This document shows positions 48,080-56,622 of a stretch of DNA of 64,000 nt, one piece after another (within the stretch, counting starts at the first letter, position 1; each line of letters starts with the position of its first letter). The stretch is from CAYOZN01 sp964408455. GTDB lineage: Bacteria; Planctomycetota; Phycisphaerae; UBA1845; UTPLA1. Location: positions 1 through 64,000 of the forward strand of contig CAYOZN010000021.1 of the NCBI GenBank assembly GCA_964408455.1, read 5' to 3'. Both the position numbers and the translations under genes were made by a program. The notes under the pieces are model-generated. The model did no database searches and was not told where the DNA came from. It saw only the letters and a list, made by a program, of their open reading frames with translations.

Positions 48080-49240
48080 CTACGGCCGTATCTCCACAAA
48101 CGACTCACGCGGGATCAGCAGATCAAAGACGAGTGCGACGTCGTCCGGCAGGAGGCGCACGCAGCCCATGCTTTCGTCGGCGCCGATGCTTTCGGGTTCG
48201 ATGGTGCCGTGGATGCCGAAGCCGGTGCGACCGAGGCAGTCGCCCTCGATGCACTCGAGGCTGATCCAGCGCTCGCCGATGGGGTTCTCGGGATCGGCGG
48301 GGGGGTAGTAGCGGCCGGTGGCGGGGTCCTTCCAGTCGGGATCGGCGTGCTTGTTGCCGACGACCCATCGGCCGAGGGGCGTGCCATCGTGGGCGCCGAG
48401 ACCGACGTTGAAGCTACGGATGTAGAGGGTGCCCTGGTAGATGTCCATGCGGTGGGCGCCCTTGTAGATGATGGCGTCGAAGGGGCCATTGACCAGCTTG
48501 ATGCGCGCGCCGGCGGCGAGGAGCTGCGGGTTCTCGATGCCGTTGATGCGCTGGAGCAGTTCGAGGGGGACCTTGCGGGCCTTGGCGAGGTTGATGAGGT
48601 ATTCGCCGGGCTTGACGGTGTGGGCGGCGGTCAGCGGATCATCGGGGGTGATGGCGCGGCTGAAGAGGGTGGCCTCGCTGATGCGGGCGAGCTCCTTGCG
48701 GAGTTCGTCCTGCTCGCCGGTGGGCAGGCCGAAATTCAGCGCGCGGGAGAGGGAGACGCGTGCGGTGAGCCAGTCGCCGCGCTGGAGGGCGGCGCGGCCC
48801 CTGGACAGCTCGGCTTCGACCCCCCCCGGCCCCCCCTTGGCAAGGGGGGGAGCGTTTTCGAACGGGTTGACGCGGCGATCGGGCGGGCCGTTGGGGTCGG
48901 GCGGGCCGTTGGGGTCGGGAGCGCCGCCGCCCATCATGACGGCGCCGGCGCCGCCTTCGGCTGCGCGCATGGGCTCGTTGACGCGGACGGCGGCGGCGAC
49001 GGGGACGATGCCTTCGGCATCGTCGACGACGGTGTCACCGGGCTGGCCCTCCGGCGCGGGGGCATTGGCCGCGGGGGGTTCTTCGCGATCGGCCGGCCGG
49101 GCGGCGAGGGGGGTGGCGGGGGCCTCGGCGGGCGTGTTCGCGTCGGTCTTCCAGGCATAGAAGGCCCAGGCGGCGACGGCGAATGCGCAGATGCCGGCGA
49201 TGATGGTGGCGGACCGGGTGTTGGTCTGGGAGTCAGCCAT
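48080..49240 (-). CDS. L,D-transpeptidase with LysM domain, membrane-anchored
   Basis: Protein of 386 residues from ATG 49240, with GGAG eleven bases upstream. One N-terminal membrane helix (ATIIAGICAFAVAAWAFYAW) is followed by a disordered Pro/Ala segment, a helical TPR-like part, a LysM module (HTVKPGEYLINLAKARKV) and the YkuD catalytic domain. The active-site signature HGTIEPESIG, then SMGCVRL, gives the catalytic Cys. Such enzymes form 3-3 cross-links in peptidoglycan or attach proteins to it. The disordered part contains PPLAKGGPGG, encoded by the G/C palindrome at 48820-48852. Confidence 0.9.
   Translation of the reverse strand: MADSQTNTRSATIIAGICAFAVAAWAFYAWKTDANTPAEAPATPLAARPADREEPPAANAPAPEGQPGDTVVDDAEGIVPVAAAVRVNEPMRAAEGGAGAVMMGGGAPDPNGPPDPNGPPDRRVNPFENAPPLAKGGPGGVEAELSRGRAALQRGDWLTARVSLSRALNFGLPTGEQDELRKELARISEATLFSRAITPDDPLTAAHTVKPGEYLINLAKARKVPLELLQRINGIENPQLLAAGARIKLVNGPFDAIIYKGAHRMDIYQGTLYIRSFNVGLGAHDGTPLGRWVVGNKHADPDWKDPATGRYYPPADPENPIGERWISLECIEGDCLGRTGFGIHGTIEPESIGADESMGCVRLLPDDVALVFDLLIPRESFVEIRP
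48820..48852. repeat. in-frame G/C palindromic element inside the transpeptidase gene
   Basis: Runs of C, TTGGCAA and seven G form a hairpin preceded by a CCCCCCCGG extension. It matches the reverse complement of the element in rpe and encodes PPLAKGGPGG. Confidence 0.85.
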
Positions 49241-49404
49241 GGCACCGAACTCCTTTGCGGTGGTCAAGCGTTGAACGGTTGATTCGCGAAGGGCGTAGTT
49301 TATCAGAAGGCGGCGCGATTTTCATGGCGGCGGGCCGGGGAAATGCGGCGCCGTGGCGGGCTGTGAAATGTGGCCGCCGGGAAAGGGCGGGCAGGTGGCG
49401 GGCG

Positions 49405-49986
49405 TCAGGAGGGCTGGGCGACTTTGAAGCGGCGGACGGTCTTCTCGGTGACGAGCATGTGGACGCGGACATCGAGCTCGTTGGCGGGGATGGACTCGAC
49501 GATCTGATCTTCGAAGGCGAAGGCACAGGAGACGCCCTTGAACTCGACATTGCCGAGGAAGCGATCGTAGAAGCCGCGGCCGCGACCGAGGCGGTTGCCC
49601 TGCGGATCGAAGCCCAGTCCCGGTACGATGACGAGGTCGATGAGTTCGGTGGGGAAGGGGACACCGCGGGTGGGCTCGCGCACGCCGTAGTCGAAGTTGG
49701 TGATTTCGGCATTGTCGAGGTCGTTGATCTCGACGGGGATCATCTGTCGCGATTCCCATCCGACGCGGGGGGCGAGGACGCGTTTGTGGTCCTTCCAGGC
49801 CTGGAGGACGATGGCGGTGGTGTCTGCCTCCTGGGGGAGGGAGAGATAAATCATCAGGACTTCGGTCTTCTGATATTCGGGCGTGGCGAAGAGGAGCTCG
49901 GCGGCCAGGCGGGATTTTTCCTGGCGCACCTCAGCGGGCAATGCGGCGAGAACGGAGCGGAGTTGTGAGCGCAGCTCTTTCTTCAC
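49405..49986 (-). CDS. 5-formyltetrahydrofolate cyclo-ligase
   Basis: Enzyme of 193 residues that uses ATP to turn 5-formyltetrahydrofolate into 5,10-methenyltetrahydrofolate and so returns the folate store to one-carbon metabolism. The family signature LGRGRGFYDRFL (GxGxGxYDR) near residue 130 is complete, preceded by VIVPGLGFDPQGNRL. MIYLSLPQEADT and WESRQMIPVEI mark the N-terminal half. Length is normal. It lies 164 bp downstream of the transpeptidase start on the same strand, and the two may share a transcript, with this gene first. Confidence 0.92.
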   Translation of the reverse strand: MKKELRSQLRSVLAALPAEVRQEKSRLAAELLFATPEYQKTEVLMIYLSLPQEADTTAIVLQAWKDHKRVLAPRVGWESRQMIPVEINDLDNAEITNFDYGVREPTRGVPFPTELIDLVIVPGLGFDPQGNRLGRGRGFYDRFLGNVEFKGVSCAFAFEDQIVESIPANELDVRVHMLVTEKTVRRFKVAQPS

Positions 49987-50235
49987 GATCGGACCCGCAG
50001 GCGGCGCAGCAGAGGATGGCCGCGGCGCAGCAAGAATATAGACTCACCGGCGGGGTTTCAATAGCATGAGGCCGCGATGAGGTCGGGAGCGGGGTAAATT
50101 GACGAATTGTTCGCATTTGAGATTTGGCGATTGGGTGATTGACGAGCAGGCTTGACCGCGGCGCGGGGCGGGTGGCTTGATGCTCAGTTGAGATGTTGTG
50201 CCGGCGGCGATCGCCGCGTCGGGCGAGTTTGCCGA

Positions 50236-51348
50236 GTGCAGAACGTTCACTTCATTTGTCTATCGTGTCTGGCGGGGGCGGCGGTGCTCTCGTTTGTCCT
50301 GACGCCGGCAATGCGGCGCTGGGCGCGGGCGCGGGATTTTGTCGACAGGCCGGGGGGCCACAAGGGACACGTCGCGCCGGTGGCGCTGGGCGGGGGCATT
50401 GTGGTCACGGCGTGCGTGATCGCGCCGATGGCGGCAGGGGTGCTGGCGGCATGGTGGATGGCGCGGGCGGGGGCGCCGGGCTGGCTGCCGGCGGGGCTGG
50501 CGGTGCATTTGGGGGGCATGGCGGCGAAGATGCCGACGGCGCTGGCGATCTGCGGGGCGGCGGCGGTGATGTGCGCGATGGGGGTGATCGACGACGCGCG
50601 GGCGCTGGGGGCGGGCGTGAAGTTTCTGGTGCAGGCGGGCATCGCGGTGGCACTGGTGGCGGGGTTCGATCTGCGGCTGCTGTCGCACCTGCCGATGTGG
50701 CTGTCGGGGACGCTGTCGGTGCTGTGGATCCTGACGCTGACCAACTCGCTGAATTTCCTGGACAATATGGACGGGCTGTCTTCGGGCGTGGCGCTGATCG
50801 CGTCGCTGGTGTTCGGGGCGGCGTCGATCCTGGCGGGGCAGGTGTTCGTGCCGGCGTGCTGCGCGCTCCTGGCGGGGGCGCTGCTCGGCTTTCTGCCGTA
50901 CAACTTTCATCCGGCGACGATCTATCTGGGGGATGCGGGCAGCACGGTCGTCGGGATGCTGCTGGCGGTGTTCACGATCCTGACGACGTTCGTCGATCCG
51001 GGGCAGCCTTACCGACCGATCGGGGTGTTTGCGCCGCTGGTGGTGATGGCGGTGCCGCTGTACGACACGGCGAGCGTGTTCTTCCTGCGCTGGCGGCTGG
51101 GGGTGCCGCTGTGGAAGGGGGACCGGCGGCACTTTTCGCATCGCCTGGTGCGGCGGGGGATGCGGGTGCCGGTGGCGGTGCTGGTGATCTGGCTGACGAC
51201 GCTGGTGACGGCGCTGCCGGCGCTATTGCTGCCGCGTGCGACGTGGATGGAGGCGGTGGTGATCGCGGTGCAGACGATGTTCGTGGTGCTGCTGGTGGCG
51301 CTATTGGAGAAGAATCCGCAGATGGAGGCGGAGAGAAACCGCAGATGA
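50236..51348 (+). CDS. WecA/MraY-family glycosyl-1-phosphate transferase
   Basis: Polyprenyl-phosphate sugar-1-phosphate transferase of 370 residues from GTG 50236, with about 10 membrane helices. Diagnostic motifs are GVIDDARALG (Mg-binding Asp pair), LTNSLNFLDNMDGLSSG, IYLGDAGSTVVG and DRRHFSHRLVRRG. It starts synthesis of an envelope polysaccharide on undecaprenyl phosphate. An O-antigen-ligase-like gene follows, so the two may act in the same pathway. The C-terminal residues after LLEKNPQ are encoded by the minisatellite that begins at 51312. Confidence 0.9.
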   Translation: MQNVHFICLSCLAGAAVLSFVLTPAMRRWARARDFVDRPGGHKGHVAPVALGGGIVVTACVIAPMAAGVLAAWWMARAGAPGWLPAGLAVHLGGMAAKMPTALAICGAAAVMCAMGVIDDARALGAGVKFLVQAGIAVALVAGFDLRLLSHLPMWLSGTLSVLWILTLTNSLNFLDNMDGLSSGVALIASLVFGAASILAGQVFVPACCALLAGALLGFLPYNFHPATIYLGDAGSTVVGMLLAVFTILTTFVDPGQPYRPIGVFAPLVVMAVPLYDTASVFFLRWRLGVPLWKGDRRHFSHRLVRRGMRVPVAVLVIWLTTLVTALPALLLPRATWMEAVVIAVQTMFVVLLVALLEKNPQMEAERNRR

Positions 51349-51568
51349 CGCAGATGCACGCAGATGAGGAGGAGAAGAGAATCCGCAGATGACGCAGATG
51401 AGGCGGGGAAGAGAATCCGCAGATGACGCAGATGGACGCAGATGAGGAGGAGAAGAGAATCCGCAGATGACGCAGATGGACGCAGATGAGGAGGAGAAGA
51501 GAATCCGCAGATGACGCAGATGAGGCGGGGAAGAGAATCCGCAGATGGGCACAGTTGGGCGCAGATGA
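51312..51568. repeat. minisatellite with CCGCAGATGACGCAGATG units
   Basis: Units of 34 and 44 bp alternate (44, 34, 44, 44, 34), each starting AATCCGCAGATGACGCAGATG less one base and ending in AGGAGGAGAAGAG or AGGCGGGGAAGAG. It starts inside the 3' end of the transferase gene and occupies most of the spacer to the next gene. Confidence 0.9.
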
Positions 51569-51607
51569 TTTGAAATTCGAAATTTGAGACTTGGGATTGA
51601 GATCTAA
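51566..51607. repeat. heptamer-periodic tract, 6 units
   Basis: TGATTTG, AAATTCG, AAATTTG, AGACTTG, GGATTGA and GATCTAA are in 7-bp register. They cover the possible TTG start of the next gene at 51591, which makes a later start likelier. Confidence 0.55.
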
Positions 51608-53951
51608 GGGTCAAACTCAACTGCGCTCGAGGGCGTCACATGTCGATGCCGGCCGCTTGATCAAATCCGGCCGCTGGATCGATGCCGGCGCGCTGGCATT
51701 TCTGCTGGCGCTGGTGCCGCTGCGGACATTTCTGAACGAGACGCACACCTTTGAGACGGCGAGGCTGTTTCGGCACGTGGGGGCGGCGGCGGTGGGGCCG
51801 TCGGCGACGTTCGTCATCGACGGGCTGATCTTTCTGGCGGCGGGGCTGGCGGGCTGCAATCGATGGCGGCGCGGCGGGCGGGGGTATCGCTGGACGGGTG
51901 CGGAGCCGGGGCTGCTCTTGCTGGCGGTCGCCGGCGTCATTTCGTGCATGCAGGCGGGGCAGAAGCACCTGGCGATCATTGGAACGATGGACTTTCTGGC
52001 GTCCATCGCGGCGGGCATGACGCTGGCGCAGGTAATGACGGAGCGATGGCACCTGCGGCTGGGGCTGGCGGCGATCGTGGCGACCGGGGGCGCGGTGGCG
52101 CTGAAGTGCGGCTGGCAGTATTTCGTGGAACTGCCGGAGACGCTGGCTTATTTCGAGGCGCACAGGGCGGAACTGATCGGCGGCGGGCCGGCGGCAGCGG
52201 GCGGGCGCGACGCGGGGATGCTGCACGACTTTCAGCAGCGGATGAAGGCGATGAGCGTGACGGGGTTCTATGCGCACCCGAACGTGCTGGCCAGCCATCT
52301 GGTGCTGTTTCTGGCGGCGGCGGCGGCGCTGGCGGCCGGGGAGTGGCGGGCGCGGCGGATGGCGACGCTGGCGGGCGCGGCGGCGGTGCTGGCGGGATGC
52401 GCCACGGCCCTGGCGGGGGCACAGAGCAAAGGGGCCATTGCGGCGGCACTGGCGGGGGCGGTCGTCGCGGGCCTGGCGGCGGCGGTGCGGGGGCGGTGGG
52501 GGACGCGGGCGGGTGCAACGGCCGGGGCGCTGGCGGTGCTGGCGGGAATCGGCCTGCTGGTGGGGATCTTAAATGCCAGGCCAGAGGCATTGGGGCGGTC
52601 GATGCTGTTTCGCTGGATGTACTGGCAGGGCGCGGGGCGGATGCTCGAAGATCAAGGCTGGCTGGGGGTGGGGGCGAACAACTTCGGCCGGCACTTCACG
52701 CGTTACAAGGCGGTGGCGTGTCCGGAGGAGGTGGAATCGCCGCACAGCTGGGCGGTGCAGCTTGCGACGGAGTGGGGGGCGGCGGGGATCGCGGGGTTCG
52801 TGCTGGTGCTGGGCGGCGCCGGGTGGTGTCTTACACGTGGCAGCCGGACCGGTGAGGCCGATCGGAGCGGGCATTCGGCCGCGGAGAGTGACGATGCGCA
52901 GGGTTCGCCGGGCTCGGCCGTCCTGTGGACTGCCGCCATGGGGGCACTGGGCATCGGCGGGCTGGTGGTGCTGCACGACAAGGCGACGGCCGATCTGCGC
53001 GCGCAGTTGATGATGTTGCTGGTGCTGGCGGCGCCGCTGTGGTTTGTGCTGGCCGGGCTGTTCTCGGCGGAGTCATTGGCGTGGCCCCGCGTCTGGAACG
53101 GGCCGGCGGTGGCGCTGCCGGCGATCCTGGGGGCGGGGCTGATCGGATTCGTGCTGCACACGGGTATTGATCTGGCGCTGTTTGCCGGCGGACCGGCGAC
53201 GACATTTTTCGCCATGTGGGCCATGGTGCTGGCGAGCGTCGATGACGGTGGCGCGGCGAGGCAGGGTCGCACGAGCGGCACTGGCGGCCGGGTGGCGGCG
53301 ATCTGTCTGCCGATCGGTGGCGTGGCGGCGTTTGCCATCTCGCTCGCCGTGCTTGCGATACCGGCCGGGCACGCCGGAACGCGGCTGAATGTCGCGCGGA
53401 CGGCATGCGCTCCGGGGAAGGCACCGGCGGGTTGGGCGGCATTCGCGGGCTCTGCGGGAGACGCGGCCTATCGCGAGGCGATGCAAGCGTACCAACTGGA
53501 TGGAACGGCCGCGGCGGAACTGTTGGAGCAGCTCATTCCGCGCGTCGAGACGGTGGGGCAGGTGGACGAGGCGATCGAGGTCGCGCGACTGTTGCGGCAG
53601 CGCGATCCGCACGCGGGGGTGGGGATGATCCAGACGGCGGGGCTCTATGCACGGCGGCACGATTTGGGCGGCGATCTGGCCGATCTGCGGGCGGCGGTGG
53701 ACTGGACGAAACGCGCCGTGGCGGACTATCCGACGTCGCCGGATCGTCATTTGCAGCTGGCGGCGGTGCTCGAGCGGTACTGGCGGGCTGCGGACTCGGA
53801 CGAAGCCCGGCAAGAGGCGGTGGAGGCCATGCGAGCGGCACTGTCGCTGGAGGAAAAGCGAATTTATGTCTCGACGCCGCATCGCATGACGGAGCAGATG
53901 AAGCAGGGCATTCGGCAGCGAATGCGGGAATTGGATGCGGTCGCGCCGTAG
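51591..53951 (+). CDS. O-antigen ligase-like membrane protein with C-terminal TPR-like tail
   Basis: Protein of up to 786 residues with 12 or more membrane helices. The Wzy_C-type core includes GAQSKGAIAAALAG, WMYWQGAGRMLEDQGWLGVG and ANNFGRHFTRYK, with PEEVESPHSWAVQLATEWG as the large periplasmic loop with conserved His. The soluble end (about 625-786) is helical and repeat-like (EAIEVARLLRQRDPH, RHLQLAAVLERYWRA). Proteins of this type polymerise or ligate surface polysaccharide. The start is uncertain: TTG 51591 lies in a repeat tract, TTG 51657 is a reasonable alternative, and neither has a Shine-Dalgarno sequence. Confidence 0.82.
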   Translation: MGLRSKGQTQLRSRASHVDAGRLIKSGRWIDAGALAFLLALVPLRTFLNETHTFETARLFRHVGAAAVGPSATFVIDGLIFLAAGLAGCNRWRRGGRGYRWTGAEPGLLLLAVAGVISCMQAGQKHLAIIGTMDFLASIAAGMTLAQVMTERWHLRLGLAAIVATGGAVALKCGWQYFVELPETLAYFEAHRAELIGGGPAAAGGRDAGMLHDFQQRMKAMSVTGFYAHPNVLASHLVLFLAAAAALAAGEWRARRMATLAGAAAVLAGCATALAGAQSKGAIAAALAGAVVAGLAAAVRGRWGTRAGATAGALAVLAGIGLLVGILNARPEALGRSMLFRWMYWQGAGRMLEDQGWLGVGANNFGRHFTRYKAVACPEEVESPHSWAVQLATEWGAAGIAGFVLVLGGAGWCLTRGSRTGEADRSGHSAAESDDAQGSPGSAVLWTAAMGALGIGGLVVLHDKATADLRAQLMMLLVLAAPLWFVLAGLFSAESLAWPRVWNGPAVALPAILGAGLIGFVLHTGIDLALFAGGPATTFFAMWAMVLASVDDGGAARQGRTSGTGGRVAAICLPIGGVAAFAISLAVLAIPAGHAGTRLNVARTACAPGKAPAGWAAFAGSAGDAAYREAMQAYQLDGTAAAELLEQLIPRVETVGQVDEAIEVARLLRQRDPHAGVGMIQTAGLYARRHDLGGDLADLRAAVDWTKRAVADYPTSPDRHLQLAAVLERYWRAADSDEARQEAVEAMRAALSLEEKRIYVSTPHRMTEQMKQGIRQRMRELDAVAP

Positions 53952-53967
53952 GCCCTTTTGCGGATTC

Positions 53968-54011
53968 GCGCATGCCCAGCATGCCTGCGCTGCGCTTAGG
54001 CATGGCACCCT
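53968..54011. repeat. palindromic repeat, GCATGCCT...AGGCATGG family, copy 2
   Basis: GCATGCCTGCGCTGCGCTTA is followed by GGCATGGCACCC, as in the copy at 34874-34921 apart from the inner part. It lies between convergent genes. Confidence 0.6.
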
Positions 54012-54035
54012 TCCTGGTGGCACCCTGCTTCACGC

Positions 54036-55322
54036 TCACATTGCGTCGCGTTCGGCGGCGAGTAGATCGTCGATCGTCTCGCGGCGGCGGATGATGCGGA
54101 AGCTGTCGCCCTCGACGAGAATCTCGGGCGGGTTGGGTCGCGAGTTGTAGTGGCTGGCCATGACCATACCGTAGGCGCCGGCGGAGAAGACGGCGACGAG
54201 ATCGCCGCGCTTCATGGGCGGGAGCAGGCGCTCTTTGGCGAGGAAGTCCCCGCTTTCGCAGACCGGGCCGACGACATCCATCGGCACGAGGCCGGAGAGA
54301 CCGGTGGCTTCGCCACGCTGTCGCGGGACAAAGCGCTCATCGCATTGCGCGGGCCAGATGAAATGGAAGGCTTCGTAAAGCGAGGGGCGAATCAGGTCAT
54401 TCATGCCGGCGTCCACGATGAGGAAGTCGCGGTCGCCGGATTTTTTCAGATAGAGCACGCGGGTGAGCAGGATACCGGCGTTGGCGGCGATTGCGCGGCC
54501 GGGCTCCAGAATGATGGTGAGACCGCGACCGGTTAGCAGCGGCACGATCGCGTCGGCGTATTGCACAGCGGCCGGTGCTTCCTCGGCGCGGTAGTGGGCG
54601 CCGAAGCCGCCGCCGATGTCGAGGGTGTCGATCGTGAAGCCGTCGGCGCGGAGGGCGTCGATCAGATCGAGGCCCTTGCCGATGGCCTGTACGTAGGGCT
54701 CGACGCTGTTGACGGGCGAACCGATGTGCAGGTGGATGCCCGACAACTGCACGGCGTTCTGTCGGCCGAAGTCGTGGAAGGCGCGGCGGGCGCGTTCGAG
54801 GTCGACGCCGAACTTGGTTTCCTTTTTTCCGGTGGAGGTGTAGCGGTGGGTCTTCGGATCGACGTCGGGATTGACGCGCAGGGCGGCGCGGACCGTGGCA
54901 TTCCGGTCGCGGGCGATGGAGATGAGGTTTTCCAATTCCGCTTCGGATTCGACATTGAACCAGCCGATCTTCGCGTCGATGGCCTGGTTGATCTCGGCAT
55001 CGGTCTTGCCGACGCCGGCGAAAACGATCTTCGCGGGATCGCCGCCGGCCTCGAGGGCGCGGACGAGTTCGCCGCCGGAGACGACATCGAAGCCGGCGCC
55101 ACGCTCGCGGAGCAGGCGGCAGATGTGGAGATTGGCGCAGCTCTTGATGGAGTAGCAGATGATGGGATCGAGGGCGGCGAAGGCGCGGGCGACGGCGTCG
55201 TAGTGGTGGAGGAGGGTGGCGCGGGAGTAGATGTAGGCGGGCGTGCCGACGGCGTCGGCGATGCTCGGCATCGGTACGTCTTCGCAGCAGAGAATACGAT
55301 TCCGGAATGTAAAGTGGTCCAT
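54036..55322 (-). CDS. lysA: diaminopimelate decarboxylase
   Basis: PLP enzyme of 428 residues that makes lysine from meso-diaminopimelate. The N-terminus MDHFTFRNRILCCEDVP is the classic LysA opening, which supports the start at 55322 although no Shine-Dalgarno sequence precedes it. Lys60 in CYSIKSCAN binds PLP. HLHIGSPV, DIGGGFG and EPGRAIAANAG are the PLP phosphate and substrate blocks, and GPVCESGDFLAKER contains the Cys from the partner subunit. The gene begins only 8 nt after the interrupted parE gene on the same strand, so it may rely on the parDE transcript. Confidence 0.94.
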   Translation of the reverse strand: MDHFTFRNRILCCEDVPMPSIADAVGTPAYIYSRATLLHHYDAVARAFAALDPIICYSIKSCANLHICRLLRERGAGFDVVSGGELVRALEAGGDPAKIVFAGVGKTDAEINQAIDAKIGWFNVESEAELENLISIARDRNATVRAALRVNPDVDPKTHRYTSTGKKETKFGVDLERARRAFHDFGRQNAVQLSGIHLHIGSPVNSVEPYVQAIGKGLDLIDALRADGFTIDTLDIGGGFGAHYRAEEAPAAVQYADAIVPLLTGRGLTIILEPGRAIAANAGILLTRVLYLKKSGDRDFLIVDAGMNDLIRPSLYEAFHFIWPAQCDERFVPRQRGEATGLSGLVPMDVVGPVCESGDFLAKERLLPPMKRGDLVAVFSAGAYGMVMASHYNSRPNPPEILVEGDSFRIIRRRETIDDLLAAERDAM

Positions 55323-55330
55323 GAACGTTG

Positions 55331-55624
55331 TTATTCAAAAAGTCGGCGAGTGATTCTTCGAGCGCCGTGGACGACCCGAACTACTTTGACCCAATCGGAT
55401 GCAATCGAATAAAAAATGAGGTAGTTGCCGTGCGGAAAGTAACGCTAGCCGCGCTTGAGCCGGTTCCGCTGCCTTCCCGCGTACGGAAATGCCGCCACGG
55501 TTTCGATGGCAGTGATCAGATCGTCAATCAAGCGATCGGCGGCCGCCGAGTTAAGCGGGGCGAAATAGTCCCAGATTTCGCGAAGGTCCCGCTGCGCGGC
55601 TTCTGATAGTTCGAAGCTTGCCAT
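55331..55624 (-). pseudogene. ParE/RelE-type toxin interrupted by an amber codon
   Basis: The frame from ATG 55624 reads MASFELSEAAQRDLREIWDY and VAAFPYAGRQRNRLKRG, then TAG (55445-55447), and continues in the same frame with RYFPHGNYLIFYSIASDWVK and VVRVVHGARRI to a TAA at 55331-55333. It is a complete ParE family toxin of 97 codons apart from the amber codon, which stands where the family usually has Leu or another residue (RPGLR.FP). The ATG overlaps the parD stop (TGATG). The toxin is therefore probably inactive unless the stop is read through. Confidence 0.8.
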
Positions 55625-55917
55625 CAGGCGCGTTTGCGTCGTTTTGAAGCCAAACGCCGCCTGCCCTCCCGCTTAATCTCCTCGGCAAACTGCCTTAGCT
55701 CGCCCGCATTGAACACGCGAGAGCGTCCAGCACGGAGGTCATCGAGACCGATTGCGACTTCTTTGCGCAGCTCATCTAACTCCATTTCCTCGAGTCGATC
55801 CTGGTGCTCTAGAAGCCTAAGGGCTCGGCGTATGATCTCGCCGGCGGATTTATACTCGCCGCTCGCGATCTTTTTTTTTATCAGCTTTTCATGTTCGGGT
55901 GTCAGCGTCACCTTCAT
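55624..55917 (-). CDS. ParD-like antitoxin
   Basis: Protein of 97 residues from ATG 55917, with GGAGG ten bases upstream. The N-terminal ribbon-helix-helix is clear: MKVTLTPEHEKLIKKKIASG, then YKSAGEIIRRALRLLEHQ. The C-terminal half (ELRKEVAIGLDDLRAGR..FAEEIKREGRRRL) is the toxin-binding arm. Such proteins repress their own operon and neutralise ParE. The stop codon overlaps the start of the interrupted parE. The frame is open to 56013 but the conserved sequence begins at 55917. Confidence 0.85.
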   Translation of the reverse strand: MKVTLTPEHEKLIKKKIASGEYKSAGEIIRRALRLLEHQDRLEEMELDELRKEVAIGLDDLRAGRSRVFNAGELRQFAEEIKREGRRRLASKRRKRA

Positions 55918-56016
55918 GGCGAGGCACCTCCTAACACAGTCCATTTTACGAGCGCTGCGTTTGGGCAACAAGGCTGTCGCCGTCGCGCCGAACGGATCCG
56001 GGAGTTCAGTCAATTC

Positions 56017-56622
56017 TCATGCATCCGGCTTTGTTGTCACCTCTCTGATTTCGCGCGCTTCCTCCATCTCAATAATCTTCTCCTCATCCTCCGCCTTGAT
56101 AATCTGCCCCGACAGCACGCCGCCGTAGCTGGTGCCGGACCAGGTGCCGGCGTAGAAGCCTTCGTGGATGACGACGCGCGCCGAGTAGGTGCCCAGCATG
56201 GGCAGGTTCATCTTGTCGAGCGTGATGACCGGCGTATCGCCGGCCCAGACCACGCGCACCGGCACCGGCAGGCGCACGTCCTTTTCCATGAACTGCACGC
56301 GCGCGGTGATGATCCAGCGATCGCCGTCGCGCTTCTCGGCCTTGTCGATGGCATAGCGCTCCACGCGCGGCTCGGAGAGCGGCGCCTTTCCCTTGAGCCC
56401 TTCGGCGCCGGTCATGGCGAAGGTGCCGCGGAAGACGACGTTGGAGAGCGTGTCGGCAAATCGCTGCTCCAGTTCTTCCTGCGTTGGCGCGGCCGGTGCG
56501 GAGGCGGCGGGCTGCGTGGACGGAGGGTCAGACGGCTGCGGCAGGGCGAGGGCCGCGGAGCCAATCAGGCCGGAGACACAGAGGACGCATGTTCGACCGA
56601 TGAGAGCTGGACGCTTGATCAT
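56017..56622 (-). CDS. secreted protein of unknown function
   Basis: Protein of 201 residues from ATG 56622. A signal peptide (LIGRTCVLCVSGLIGSAALA) is followed by a Pro/Ala linker, a helical segment and a beta-rich domain (VVFRGTFAMTGAEGLKG, WIITARVQFMEKDVRLPV, VRVVWAGDTPVITLDKMNL). The end is a charged helix (EDEEKIIEMEEAREIREV). Similar proteins are, from memory, found in other planctomycetes without known role. It lies 99 bp from parD and is divergent from the prolyl oligopeptidase gene. Confidence 0.75.
   Translation of the reverse strand: MIKRPALIGRTCVLCVSGLIGSAALALPQPSDPPSTQPAASAPAAPTQEELEQRFADTLSNVVFRGTFAMTGAEGLKGKAPLSEPRVERYAIDKAEKRDGDRWIITARVQFMEKDVRLPVPVRVVWAGDTPVITLDKMNLPMLGTYSARVVIHEGFYAGTWSGTSYGGVLSGQIIKAEDEEKIIEMEEAREIREVTTKPDA

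Noticed and set aside
51312..51568. Possible CRISPR array
   Set aside because: The CGCAGATGACGCAGATG units are nearly identical throughout with no unique spacers, and no cas gene is present; it is a minisatellite.
55445..55447. Amber codon in parE as a recoding event (readthrough or a nonstandard amino acid)
   Set aside because: Other genes end normally at TAG or other stops, and toxins commonly decay by nonsense mutation; no stop-codon-suppressing structure was seen.
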